Counted from the stretch's first letter, positions 15,600 to 24,171 are shown. The stretch: 64,000 nucleotides of DNA from Leisingera methylohalidivorans DSM 14336 (GCF_000511355.1 NC_023135.1:644337-708336); one strand, 5' to 3'. The notes: generated from the letters alone by a model not told the origin. Translations and numbers: made by a program.

Positions 15600-17225
15600 A
15601 TGAACATTCTCTACATCATGTTCGACCAACTGCGGTTCGATTACCTCAGTTGTGCGGGCCATCCGCATCTGCAGACGCCGCATATCGACGCGCTGGCGGC
15701 CAGGGGTGTGCGGTTCACCCGCGCTTATGTGCAGTCGCCTACCTGCGGCTCGTCGCGGATGTCGAGCTATACGGGGCGTTACCCGTCCAGCCATGGGGTG
15801 CAGTTCAACGGCTACCCTTTGCGGGTGGGGGAGTGGACCATGGGCGACCACCTGCGCAAGGCGGGGATGGGCTGCCACCTGATCGGCAAGACCCATATGG
15901 TGGCGGATGCCGACGGGATGCAGCGGCTGGGGCTGGCGCCGGACAGCGTGATCGGCGTGCGGCAGTCGGAATGCGGCTTTGACCCCTATGTGCGCGATGA
16001 CGGGCTGTGGGCGGAAGGGCCGGATGGGTTCTATGACGCAAAGCGCAGCCCCTATAACGAGTACCTGAAAGAAAAGGGGTATCCGGGCGGCAACCCCTGG
16101 AACGACTTTGCCAATGCAGGCGTCGAGGGCGGCGATGTGGCCTCTGGCTGGTTCATGGTCAATGCGGACAAGCCCGCCAATATCGCCGAGGAAGACAGCG
16201 AAACGCCCTGGCTGACCACCCGGGCGATGGAGTTTATCGATCAGGCCGAAGCCCCTTGGTGCGCGCATCTGAGCTACATCAAACCGCATTGGCCCTATAT
16301 CGTTCCCGCGCCCTATCACGGCATGTACGGGCCGGAGCATGTGCTGCCGGTGGTGCGCTCAGACGCTGAGCGCGAGGACGCGCATCCGGTGTTTCAAGGC
16401 ATGATGAACAACCAGATCGGCAAAACCTTCAGCCGGGACGAGGTGCGCGAGAAGGTGATCCCCGCCTATATGGGGCTGATCAAACAGGCGGACGACCAGA
16501 TGGGCCGCCTGTTCGGCTGGCTGGAGGACACCGGCCGGATGCAGGACACGATGATCGTGGTGACTTCGGACCATGGCGATTATCTGGGCGATCACTGGCT
16601 GGGGGAGAAGAACCTGTTCCATGACCCCTCGATCAAGGTGCCGCTGATCATTTACGATCCGCGCGCGGATGCGGATGCTGCACGTGGAACAACCTGTGAT
16701 GAACTGGTCGAGGCGATCGACCTGTTGCCGACGTTCCTGGAAGCGGCGGGCGGCGATCCGGCGCCGCATATTTTGGAGGGGCGCTCGCTGATGCCGTTCT
16801 TGCGCGGGGAAAGCCCGGACTGGCGGGAGTATGCGGTGGCCGAGTTCGACTATTCCACCATGCCGCTGTGCGGGAAGTTGGAACTGGAGCCCAAGGATGC
16901 GCGGCTGTTCATGGTGACGGACAAACGCTGGAAGTTCATGCATGCCGAGGGCGGGCTGCGGCCGATGCTGTTCGATATGGAAAACGACCCGGATGAACTG
17001 GTGGATCTGGCCAAGGGAGAAGCCCATCAGGAGGTCATCGACCTGATGTATGACCGGCTGCTGGAATGGGGCCTCAGGATGTCGCAGCGGATCACTTTGT
17101 CGGATGCGCAGATCAAGGCGCGGCGCGGCACATCCGGCCGCAAGGGTATCCTGCTGGGGGTCTATGAGGCCGATGAGCTGGCCCCTGAGCTGACAGAGAA
17201 ATACCGCAGGCCGGTGCCGCAGTAA
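15600..17225 (+). CDS. Sulfatase/phosphonate monoester hydrolase-type enzyme
   Basis: A 541-aa alkaline-phosphatase-superfamily hydrolase. MNILYIMFDQLRFDYLSCAG supplies the metal ligands (Asp9, Gln10); the nucleophile site is SPTCGSSRMSSYTGRY with Cys49 as the presumptive formylglycine. The canonical C-x-P-S-R reads C-G-S-S-R here, so the Pro is replaced by Ser. TSDHGDYLGDHWLGEKN gives the second metal site. Overall it resembles the PMH/arylsulfatase group (phosphonate monoesters, phosphodiesters, sulfate esters). Start ATG 15600 follows GGGAGG; the longer frame to 15357 overlaps the acetyltransferase gene. The next gene is a GntR regulator. Confidence 0.88.
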   Translation: MNILYIMFDQLRFDYLSCAGHPHLQTPHIDALAARGVRFTRAYVQSPTCGSSRMSSYTGRYPSSHGVQFNGYPLRVGEWTMGDHLRKAGMGCHLIGKTHMVADADGMQRLGLAPDSVIGVRQSECGFDPYVRDDGLWAEGPDGFYDAKRSPYNEYLKEKGYPGGNPWNDFANAGVEGGDVASGWFMVNADKPANIAEEDSETPWLTTRAMEFIDQAEAPWCAHLSYIKPHWPYIVPAPYHGMYGPEHVLPVVRSDAEREDAHPVFQGMMNNQIGKTFSRDEVREKVIPAYMGLIKQADDQMGRLFGWLEDTGRMQDTMIVVTSDHGDYLGDHWLGEKNLFHDPSIKVPLIIYDPRADADAARGTTCDELVEAIDLLPTFLEAAGGDPAPHILEGRSLMPFLRGESPDWREYAVAEFDYSTMPLCGKLELEPKDARLFMVTDKRWKFMHAEGGLRPMLFDMENDPDELVDLAKGEAHQEVIDLMYDRLLEWGLRMSQRITLSDAQIKARRGTSGRKGILLGVYEADELAPELTEKYRRPVPQ

Positions 17226-17412
17226 CGGCTCTGCATATTCACCTTTGCACAAATGCACCGGGGGTGAAGCCCGTCTTGGAAGCCGTCCGGGGGACGGTTT
17301 CAGGGCTGAACGGGGCAGGGCCCCAATCCGCAGGGCGGGGGCAGCGCCCCGATCCGCGTTGCCAGCCGATCATAGCCGGCCTAAATTGGCGCAAACGCAG
17401 CAAGGGTGCGAT

Positions 17413-18063
17413 ATGGCAGGGCAGACGGAACAGGTTCTGAACGCAATTCTTCAGGACATCGAGTCCGGCCGGCTGGTGCCCGGCGCGCCGCTGGAGGAGG
17501 GCGAGCTGGTGGACCGCCACGGTGTCTCCCGCACGCCGGTGCGCGAGGCCTTCATCCAGCTGGAGGCCATCGGGCTGATCAAGCGGCTGCCGCGCAAAGG
17601 CGCGGTGCTGTTCAAGCCGACGCTGGAGGAATTCCTGGCGATTCTGGAAGTGCATGCCCAGCTGGAAGGGCAGGCCGCGGCACTGGCGGCACGGCGGCTG
17701 TCTCCGGCACAGGCCAGCGAGCTGGACGCAGCGGTTGCCGCTTGCGAGCGGCATGCAGCGGAGCAGGGCGATGGTGATCCGGCGGGCTATTACCAGCTGA
17801 ACCTGCGGTTTCATGCCTGTGTAGCCGAAGGGTCGGGCAATCCGTTTCTGGTCGAGATGATCAAAACCAACGCCCGCAAGCTGATGGCCTATTACCGGGC
17901 GCGATACCGCTATCCCGGCGCCATTGCGCAGTCGGCCAAGGAGCACCGGGAGATTGCCGCGCTGATCTTTGCCCATGACCGTGAGGGGGCGGAGACGGCG
18001 ATGATCTCCCATGTTCAGTTCGATCAGGTGACGGTGATGGATCTGCTGGCAGCGCTGGGCTGA
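17413..18063 (+). CDS. GntR-family transcriptional regulator (FCD domain)
   Basis: A 216-aa one-component regulator. N-terminal wHTH: LEEGELVDRHGVSRTPVREAFIQ (the TPVREA recognition segment). C-terminal all-helical FCD ligand domain with LNLRFHACVAEGSGNPFLVE and KEHREIAALIFAHD, which supply metal-binding His residues typical of FadR/VanR-type regulators of carboxylic or sugar-acid catabolism. The start is ATG 17413 (AAGGGTG upstream); the longer frame to 17245 is low-complexity. It follows the sulfatase on the same strand by 187 bases and may control it. Confidence 0.92.
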   Translation: MAGQTEQVLNAILQDIESGRLVPGAPLEEGELVDRHGVSRTPVREAFIQLEAIGLIKRLPRKGAVLFKPTLEEFLAILEVHAQLEGQAAALAARRLSPAQASELDAAVAACERHAAEQGDGDPAGYYQLNLRFHACVAEGSGNPFLVEMIKTNARKLMAYYRARYRYPGAIAQSAKEHREIAALIFAHDREGAETAMISHVQFDQVTVMDLLAALG

Positions 18064-18077
18064 GCCTTTGGTAAAAC

Positions 18078-18131
18078 GGGGCCGTTGCGGCCCCCGTGCC
18101 TCCGGCAGGAGTGTTTTTAACCAGAAACAAG
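18078..18131 (+). terminator. Terminator after the GntR gene with GGAGT(A/G)TTT element
   Basis: A perfect stem GGGGCCG-TTG-CGGCCCC (18078-18094) is followed by CCTCCGGCAGGAGTGTTTTT and AACCAGAAACAAG (18099-18131). The T run fits an intrinsic terminator for the plus-strand GntR gene, between convergent genes. The second part belongs to a dispersed element also seen near 28728, 44502, 51092, 57320 and 63820. Confidence 0.65.
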
Positions 18132-18138
18132 CGGTGGA

Positions 18139-18849
18139 TCAGCTCTGCCGGGCCTGTTCGAAGAAGCGGGCGAGGCATTCGGCAAAGGTTTTCTGGTCGG
18201 CGCGTCCGGCAAGGCTGTTCAGCGCACGGGCGTAGACTTTGGAACCAAGGGTTTCGCGCAGCTCTTCGGTCAGGGCAGTGATGAAATCGTGGCTCATCTC
18301 CGGGTGGTGCTGGGTGGTGAAGATATGGCGCCCAAGGGTGAAGCCGCTATTGATTCCGCAAGAGGTGCTGAAGGGGGCGGCCCCCTCGGGCAGGGTGGCG
18401 ACGCATTCACAGTGCGCGCCGTAGAGATTTACCTCATCCGGCAGGCCGCCGGCCCAGCCGGGGCGGTTCACCAGCTGGTTGCGGGTCAGCCCGTGCACCC
18501 AGCCGTCCGGGTTGTGATCGAGCGTGCCGCCAAGCGCCAGCGCGATGGCCTGATGGCCGAAACAGGCGCCGAACAGCGGAAAGCGGCGGGTGCGGGCCGT
18601 GCGGATCAGCTCCAGCAGCTGCGTGACCCAGGGCGCGCCGGAGCGGACCGAGGCCGGGCTGCCGGTGATCATTGCGCCGTCAAAGGCAAACAGGTCCTGC
18701 GGGAACGCGCCGTCCTTCACGGAAAACACAGAGGTGCGCCAATCCGGCCGCGCCATCTGTATGAGGCCGGTGAATTTCTCTCCGTCCTTCGGGCGGGCCC
18801 GGGCAAACTCGCTTTCGTCGGTGTTGGTCATCAGGATGGCCAGATGCAT
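18139..18849 (-). CDS. Class I glutamine amidotransferase-type hydrolase
   Basis: A 236-aa stand-alone GATase domain. The nucleophile elbow is PLFGACFGHQAIALALGG (Cys96); His182 and Glu184 in TTQHHPEMSH complete the triad. It resembles GMP-synthase-type GATases and their relatives that hydrolyse gamma-glutamyl amides, and no synthetase partner is fused or adjacent. It is divergent from the P450 gene by 81 bases, and a GS homologue follows the P450. I infer it releases glutamate from a gamma-glutamyl conjugate, by analogy with PuuD in putrescine breakdown, but it may be an ordinary ammonia-supplying GATase. Confidence 0.85.
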   Translation of the reverse strand: MHLAILMTNTDESEFARARPKDGEKFTGLIQMARPDWRTSVFSVKDGAFPQDLFAFDGAMITGSPASVRSGAPWVTQLLELIRTARTRRFPLFGACFGHQAIALALGGTLDHNPDGWVHGLTRNQLVNRPGWAGGLPDEVNLYGAHCECVATLPEGAAPFSTSCGINSGFTLGRHIFTTQHHPEMSHDFITALTEELRETLGSKVYARALNSLAGRADQKTFAECLARFFEQARQS

Positions 18850-18930
18850 CAGGATACTCGCAAGGTTTTCATTTACATATTTATAGTGTTTATTAATATA
18901 CATTGAGCAAGCAAGTCAGGGAAGCCCGCA
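18850..18930. promoter_or_regulatory. AT-rich divergent promoter between GATase and P450 genes
   Basis: An 81-base divergent gap is strikingly AT-rich for this genome (about 18867-18905, containing TTACATATTTATAG and TTATTAATATAC), enough for -10 elements in both directions. No clear operator palindrome was found. Divergence suggests the two genes are co-regulated. Confidence 0.5.
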
Positions 18931-20190
18931 ATGACAGTCTGGACCCCCGCGGATGACGGCCATGCGGATCTGAGCAGCCATGATGCCTTTGTCCATGGCC
19001 CGCCGCACAACACCTTTGCCCGGCTGCGCCGCGAGGATCCGCTGCATTGGACCGAATATGCAGGCGGTGAAAACTTCTGGTCGGTCACCCGCTATGAAGA
19101 CATCACGGTGATGAACAAAAATACCGAGGTGTTTTCTTCGGCCCGGGGGATCCGGATGGAGGATCAGTCTTACGAGGAATACCTGGCGCGGCGGACCTTT
19201 CAGGAAACCGACCCGCCGGAACATTCCAAGGTGCGGATGAAGCTGCTGAAAGCGTTCTCAAAAACCACAATGGCGCAGTATGAGCAGGATATCCGGGATT
19301 TGTGCGCGGATATTCTGGATCAGGCGCTGGCCAAGGGGGAGTTTGACGCCACCAGGGAGATCGCCCGGCAGCTGCCGATGCGGATGCTGGGCCGGGTGGT
19401 GGGCCTGCCGGAGGCGGACCTGCCTTGGCTGGTGGAGAAGGGCGATGCGCTGATTGCCAATACCGACCCGGATTTCACCTCCCATGTGCTGGACAGGATG
19501 CAGACGGATGAGTTCCGGATGATGCCGTTCAATTCGCCTGCCGGTGCGGAGCTTTATGTCTATGCCAAAGAACTGATGGAGGCGAAGGCGAAGACGGGCG
19601 ACACTGCGGGGGTGCTGAACCTGATCCTGGCGCCAGCCAAGGATGGGTCTGTCATCACCGAGACCGAGTTCCGCAACTTCTTCTGCCTGCTGGTGGCGGC
19701 GGGCAATGACACCACGCGTTATTCGATTGCGGCGGGCATTCAGGCGATGTGCCGCCAGCCGGAACTGCTGGCGCAGATGCAGGCGGGCGGCGCGGTCTGG
19801 GACACCGCCGCGGATGAGATCATCCGCTGGGCGACGCCTGCGCTCTATTTCCGCCGCACTGCGACGCGGGATGTGGAGATGCATGGCAAGACCATCGGGG
19901 CAGGCGACAAGGTGCTGTACTGGTTTGCCTCGGCCAACAGGGATGACGGGTATTTTGAAGATCCATTTCACGTGAATCTGCACCGCAGCCCGAACCGGCA
20001 TCTGTCGTTCGGCCAGTTCGGCCCGCATGTCTGCCTGGGCATGTGGCTGGCGCGGCTGGAGGTGACGGTGCTGTTTCAGGAACTGGCTAAGCGCATCCGG
20101 CATATCGAATCCGCCGGGCCGCACAAGTTTCTGCGGTCGAATTTCGTGGGCGGCATCAAGGCGCTGCCGGTGCGGGTGGAAGCCGCGTGA
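18931..20190 (+). CDS. Cytochrome P450 (bacterial class I type)
   Basis: A 419-aa soluble P450. The I-helix oxygen-activation motif is AGNDTT (257-262) and the K-helix ExxR is E296-I-I-R299. The haem thiolate is Cys368 in FGQFGPHVCLG: compared with the usual FGxGxHxCxG there is one extra residue (Gln362) between FG and FGPHVC. The DNA reads cleanly through it, so it is not a frameshift. No ferredoxin or ferredoxin reductase gene is adjacent. It lies next to a GS homologue and a GATase, so it may hydroxylate a gamma-glutamylated amine; the substrate is unknown. Confidence 0.93.
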   Translation: MTVWTPADDGHADLSSHDAFVHGPPHNTFARLRREDPLHWTEYAGGENFWSVTRYEDITVMNKNTEVFSSARGIRMEDQSYEEYLARRTFQETDPPEHSKVRMKLLKAFSKTTMAQYEQDIRDLCADILDQALAKGEFDATREIARQLPMRMLGRVVGLPEADLPWLVEKGDALIANTDPDFTSHVLDRMQTDEFRMMPFNSPAGAELYVYAKELMEAKAKTGDTAGVLNLILAPAKDGSVITETEFRNFFCLLVAAGNDTTRYSIAAGIQAMCRQPELLAQMQAGGAVWDTAADEIIRWATPALYFRRTATRDVEMHGKTIGAGDKVLYWFASANRDDGYFEDPFHVNLHRSPNRHLSFGQFGPHVCLGMWLARLEVTVLFQELAKRIRHIESAGPHKFLRSNFVGGIKALPVRVEAA

Positions 20191-20299
20191 AACCCAGACC
20201 CTTCCTAGGGAAAGATTCTGCAAAAACCGCAATATATGTTATGAAACAAGGCACGGGAAACGATGCCGAAGACAGTCCAACAGGGAAGGACCTTGTGTC

Positions 20300-21589
20300 A
20301 TGAAGACCCGCCTGCGCGCGATGTTTTGCGATCACCTCAGCATCATGCGGGGGAAGTACCTGCCCAATTCTAAGATCGGCGATGACTCGACCCGGTTCTG
20401 CCGCTCGGTCTTTGGCACCCACTACGACAGGGACCTGCTGGATGCGCCGGGTGCGATGGTCAAGCAGGGCCTGCCGGATATGGAGCTGAAGTGGCTGCAT
20501 GACGATATCCGCGACAGCTGGCATGCTTCGACCAAGGTGGTGCTGGGGGATTTGTATGACGATGCAGGCCAGCCGCTGGCGCTGTGCCCGCGCGGCACGC
20601 TGAAGCGGGCGGTGGCGGACTGGCGGAAACACGGGCTGACGCCGAAAGTCGGGATTGAACTGGAGGCCTTTGCGCTGCAGGCGGATGATCGCGGGCGGCT
20701 GATGCCCTATGACGCGCCGGGCGGGGTGGTTTACGGCACCGGGCCCTTTGCCGATCCGTTGCGCTTCAATGACCGGATCTGGGCGATGGCGGATGACATG
20801 GGGTTTTCGCTCGACATGATCACGGCGGAATTCGACAGCCCGCAGTTTGAATACACGCTGACCTTTGACGACGCGGTCAAGGCGGTGGATGACATCGTGC
20901 TGTTCCGCCTGATGGCGCGCGAGGTGGCGCTGGAATACGGCATTGTCCTGACCTTCATGCCGAAACCGGTGGCCGAGGCAGGCGGTTCCGGCATGCATAT
21001 CAACTTCTCCTTTGCGGATGAGGCGGGCGGCAATGCGCTGTCCGCGGGGCCGCGGGGCGGGCCGGAGCATATGAACGATCTGGCGCGCGGCTGCCTGGCG
21101 GGCTTGCTGCATCACCACAAGGGGCTGGCGGGGCTGATTGCACCCACCGCCAACAGTTACCTGCGGCTGCAGCCGGGGTCGCTGTCGGGGTATTGGCAGA
21201 ACTGGGGCGGCGATCATCGCAATGTGACCACGCGGATCAGTTCCGAGGGCGGCGCCAAGGCGCGGCTGGAGCACCGGATGGCGGATGCGTCGGCCAATCC
21301 CTACACGGCAGTGGCGGCGGTGCTGCAGGCGGCGCGGCTGGGGGTGGAGAACGGCCACCAGCTGCCGCCGATGGAAACCGGTGATGGCTTTGACCGGACT
21401 GACGCAGGCGAGGGCACGGCGGTGGATCTGAAGGGCGCGGTTGGCGATCTGGAGCGGGATACTGTGCTGGCAGAGGCCGTTGGGCCGGAGCTGGTTGCCA
21501 GCCACGTCTTCATGAAGCGCAAGGAAGTGCGCAAGACCCGGGATCTGGAAGGCGACGGGATGCGCGATTTCTACGTGAATTTTATCTGA
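20300..21589 (+). CDS. Glutamine synthetase homologue, probable gamma-glutamyl-amine ligase
   Basis: A 429-aa GS-fold enzyme. Metal/glutamate ligands are visible in KVGIELEAF (Glu120, Glu122), DMITAEFDSPQFEY (Glu177, Glu184) and GSGMHINFSF (His233). The nucleotide/phosphate region is NSYLRLQPGSLSGYW and RISSEGGAKARLEHRM. Length and the lack of the GlnA adenylylation loop place it with PuuA/GlnT/IpuC-like ligases that join glutamate to amines instead of ammonia. It lies 109 bases after the P450 on the same strand. The amine substrate is not predictable from sequence. Confidence 0.87.
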   Translation: MKTRLRAMFCDHLSIMRGKYLPNSKIGDDSTRFCRSVFGTHYDRDLLDAPGAMVKQGLPDMELKWLHDDIRDSWHASTKVVLGDLYDDAGQPLALCPRGTLKRAVADWRKHGLTPKVGIELEAFALQADDRGRLMPYDAPGGVVYGTGPFADPLRFNDRIWAMADDMGFSLDMITAEFDSPQFEYTLTFDDAVKAVDDIVLFRLMAREVALEYGIVLTFMPKPVAEAGGSGMHINFSFADEAGGNALSAGPRGGPEHMNDLARGCLAGLLHHHKGLAGLIAPTANSYLRLQPGSLSGYWQNWGGDHRNVTTRISSEGGAKARLEHRMADASANPYTAVAAVLQAARLGVENGHQLPPMETGDGFDRTDAGEGTAVDLKGAVGDLERDTVLAEAVGPELVASHVFMKRKEVRKTRDLEGDGMRDFYVNFI

Positions 21590-21599
21590 GTATCCGCAG

Positions 21600-21753
21600 G
21601 CGGTTCCCGGCAAGGGGATTGGCAACGGGATTGGCAACGGGGATTGGCAACGGGCGCAGATGCGGCAGCGGCGCCCGTTGCCGTATGCCGCAACCGCGCC
21701 GCGCCAGCGGCGCCGACGAAGGCGCGGGCCCGAAGCATTTGCTTCGGGCCCGC
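21600..21753. repeat. Short tandem repeats and a 14-bp perfect hairpin downstream of the GS homologue
   Basis: About 21617-21653 carries three copies of GATTGGCAACGG with small insertions. Further on, 21724-21753 is a perfect hairpin: GCGGGCCCGAAGCA, loop TT, and its exact reverse complement. It lies between convergent genes, so it could be a bidirectional terminator, although no T tract flanks it. The rest of the 225-base gap holds GC-rich partial repeats and no gene. Confidence 0.65.
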
Positions 21754-21814
21754 CATGGCACCTCGCGGCGCCCGGACCTTGCGGCCCGGGCGCGGGCGGC
21801 GTCTGGTGCGGGTG

Positions 21815-23170
21815 TCAGCCCGCCGCTGCCAGGCCTGCGTCCAGGGCGGAAAGGATGGTCGCGGCTTCGGCCTCGCTCAGCACCAGCGGCGGTGACAGGA
21901 TGATATTGGGGCCGGAGACCCGCACCATCGCGCCGGCCTTATAGGCCGCTTCCTGCAGCCTGCCGGTGGACGCCTTGTCCGCCGCTGCCTTGGTGGTGCG
22001 GTCGGACACCAGTTCCACTGCGCTCATCAGGCCGTGGCCGCCGCGGACATCGCCGATCAGCTCGTATTTCTGCTGCAGCGCCAGCAGACCCTCATGGATC
22101 TGGGTGCCGCGGGCGGCGGCATTTTCGGGCACGTTCAGGCGCAGGGTCTCTTCCAGGCAAGCCAGGGCGGCAGCCGCCCCGACCGGATGGCCGGAGTAGG
22201 TGTAGCCATGGCCGATGGCGGCCTTGCCGGTGGTATCCTTCTCGAAGACTTCGGTCATGCGATCCGCGATCATCACCGCGCCGAAGGGGAAGTAGCCGTT
22301 GGTGATCGCTTTCGCGGTGCACATCATGTCCGGCTGCACGCCCCAGTGGCGCGAACCGGTCCAGGAGCCGGTGCGCCCGAAGGCGGTGATCACCTCATCG
22401 GCGATCAGCAGGATGCCATGTTTCGTGCAGATCTCGCGCACGCCGGGCATGAAGCTGGAATGCGGCGGGATCACCCCGCCGGCGCCGAGGACCGGCTCCA
22501 TAATGAAGGCGGCGATGGTGCCTGCGCCCTGGAAGGCAATTTCATCTTCCAGTGCCTGCAGGCAGAACTGGGCGAGGCGTGCGGGGTCTGTCTCGTTGAA
22601 CGGGTTGCGGTAGGCATAGGGCGCCGGGATGTGATGGCAGCCGGGCAGCAGCGGTTCGTACTGGGTGCGGAAATTGGCATTGCCGTTGACTGAGGCGCCG
22701 CCCATGTGGGTGCCGTGATAGCCCTTTTTCAGGCTCAGGAATTTGGTGCGGCCGGCCTCGCCGCGGATCTTGTGGTACTGGCGGGCCAGCCGCAGGGCGG
22801 TTTCCACCGAATCCGAGCCGCCGGAGGTGAAAAACGCGCGGGTGAGCCCGTCGGGTGCAAAGAATTTGCGCAGCTCCTCGGCCAGCTGGATCACCTGGTC
22901 GTTGGTGGTGCCGCGGAAGGTGGAGTAGTAGGGCAGCACATCCAGCTGCGCGGCAATCGCGTCCTTTACCGGCTGGCAGGAAAAGCCGAGGTTCACGTTC
23001 CACAGACCGCCGACCGCATCCACTACCTCATGCCCGTCGACATCTGTGATCTTCACCCCCTGGGCCGAGGTGATGATGGCGGGCGGGTTGGCGAGGCTGT
23101 CGCCGGGATGCGCCATCGGGTGCCAGAGCGACTTGGCGTTGTGTTCTTTCAGGAAGTTGGAGTCTTTCAT
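21815..23170 (-). CDS. Class III (omega) aminotransferase
   Basis: A 451-aa PLP fold-type I enzyme. Landmarks: VDAVGGLWNVNLGF (N-terminal), FFTSGGSDSVETALRLARQYH (phosphate site), GYHGTHMGGASVNG, LLIADEVITAFGRTG (PLP Asp), and the Schiff-base Lys in CTAKAITNGYFPFGAV. It resembles omega-amino-acid:pyruvate and taurine/putrescine:pyruvate aminotransferases, so it probably converts a terminal amine to an aldehyde. It is followed by an IclR gene on the same strand and is convergent with the GS homologue. Link to the P450/GS locus or to the TTT/ALDH locus is possible but unproven. Confidence 0.9.
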   Translation of the reverse strand: MKDSNFLKEHNAKSLWHPMAHPGDSLANPPAIITSAQGVKITDVDGHEVVDAVGGLWNVNLGFSCQPVKDAIAAQLDVLPYYSTFRGTTNDQVIQLAEELRKFFAPDGLTRAFFTSGGSDSVETALRLARQYHKIRGEAGRTKFLSLKKGYHGTHMGGASVNGNANFRTQYEPLLPGCHHIPAPYAYRNPFNETDPARLAQFCLQALEDEIAFQGAGTIAAFIMEPVLGAGGVIPPHSSFMPGVREICTKHGILLIADEVITAFGRTGSWTGSRHWGVQPDMMCTAKAITNGYFPFGAVMIADRMTEVFEKDTTGKAAIGHGYTYSGHPVGAAAALACLEETLRLNVPENAAARGTQIHEGLLALQQKYELIGDVRGGHGLMSAVELVSDRTTKAAADKASTGRLQEAAYKAGAMVRVSGPNIILSPPLVLSEAEAATILSALDAGLAAAG

Positions 23171-23218
23171 GAGGTCAGCTCCTGGATGCGGCCCCGGGCG
23201 GGACCTGAGATGGGGAAG

Positions 23219-24010
23219 TCAGGCGGCGCTGTCCTGCGGATAGTCCGCAGGCGCCGAGCCGCCGATGCGATGGGTGAGGGTGGCGCCCGCGCGGCGCAGG
23301 GCCGCGGGGATCCCTTGTGTTTGTTCCGGGGTCATGCGGGAAACCGGCGCGGCCACGGCGAGCGCCCCGATCACCTGGCGGTCGGGGCCGAAGACCGGCA
23401 CTGCGTGGGAATGCACATCCGCCTCGAAGCCGCCGATGGATTGCGCCATGCCGGCGCGGCGGACATCTGCCAGCTGGGCGCGGATTTCCTGCGGGTCGGT
23501 AAGCGTTGCAGGTGTGTGGGCCTGCAATGGCTGCGCCAGCGCCGCGTCAACAAAGCCGGGGTCGGCATAGGCCAGCACCGCCATGCCGGAACTGGTGCCG
23601 TGAAAGGTCAGAACCTCGGCGTCCTCCATCATCACCTTGGTGGCATGGCGCGGCGAATAGGCGTGCGACAGGGAGTTCAGCTGGCTGCCTTGCAGGAGCG
23701 AGAGGTGGGTTGTTTCACCGGTCTCGTCGCTCAGATCGCGCAGCACCCGGCGGGAAACGGAGAGAATCGGAACCGCCGCCTCGCGCAGGGCGGCCAGACG
23801 CAGAACCTGCGGTCCGAGCCTGTACATGCGATCGCCGTCTGTCTGTTCGACAAAGCCTGAGTCCTGCAGCTCGCTCATCATCCGGTAGACCGTGGCCTTG
23901 TTCATGCCGGACAGGCGGGTGAGGTCGCTGAGCCCGATCCCGGTCCGGCCGTGGTTGAAATATGTCAGTAATGACAAGGCTTTGGATACCGTTCCCATGC
24001 GCCTGTCCAT
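23219..24010 (-). CDS. IclR-family transcriptional regulator
   Basis: A 263-aa regulator. N-terminal wHTH: SKALSLLTYFNHGRTGIGLSD and RLSGMNKATVYRMMSELQDSG. The C-terminal IclR effector domain contains LRDLSDETGETTHLSLLQGS and AHPAT-like turns, ending in VAAPVSRMTPEQ. Start ATG 24010 is preferred; the frame upstream to 24142 overlaps the divergent transporter promoter and reads as non-coding. ATG 23998 is an alternative. Divergent from the TTT transporter operon, so it is the likely regulator of both arms. Confidence 0.92.
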   Translation of the reverse strand: MDRRMGTVSKALSLLTYFNHGRTGIGLSDLTRLSGMNKATVYRMMSELQDSGFVEQTDGDRMYRLGPQVLRLAALREAAVPILSVSRRVLRDLSDETGETTHLSLLQGSQLNSLSHAYSPRHATKVMMEDAEVLTFHGTSSGMAVLAYADPGFVDAALAQPLQAHTPATLTDPQEIRAQLADVRRAGMAQSIGGFEADVHSHAVPVFGPDRQVIGALAVAAPVSRMTPEQTQGIPAALRRAGATLTHRIGGSAPADYPQDSAA

Positions 24011-24073
24011 TCTCCCTGTTTGATCTTGGCAGGTGGCGCCTTCGGAAAACGACGCACCTTGGATGCAATTTTC

Positions 24074-24136
24074 TTGACAGATAACGGAGTGGGCTGTCAA
24101 TCTAAATTCAAACCATGGGTTCGAATAATGAACCAT
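24074..24136. promoter_or_regulatory. Divergent IclR/tctC control region with two inverted repeats
   Basis: Perfect repeat TTGACAG-N13-CTGTCAA at 24074-24100, whose left arm is also a TTGACA -35 box. A second near-palindrome ATGGGTTC-GAATAAT-GAACCAT covers 24115-24136 (GGTTC/GAACC arms perfect). IclR proteins bind short palindromes near their own divergent targets, so both are operator candidates. Confidence 0.5.
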
Positions 24137-24171
24137 CGGCAAAAGCCGGAATGAAAACTGGGAGGAAAGTC

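Noticed and set aside
18139..18903. Longer GATase start at 18903
   Set aside because: The extra 18 residues come from the AT-rich divergent promoter; the GATase fold begins at the ATG at 18849.
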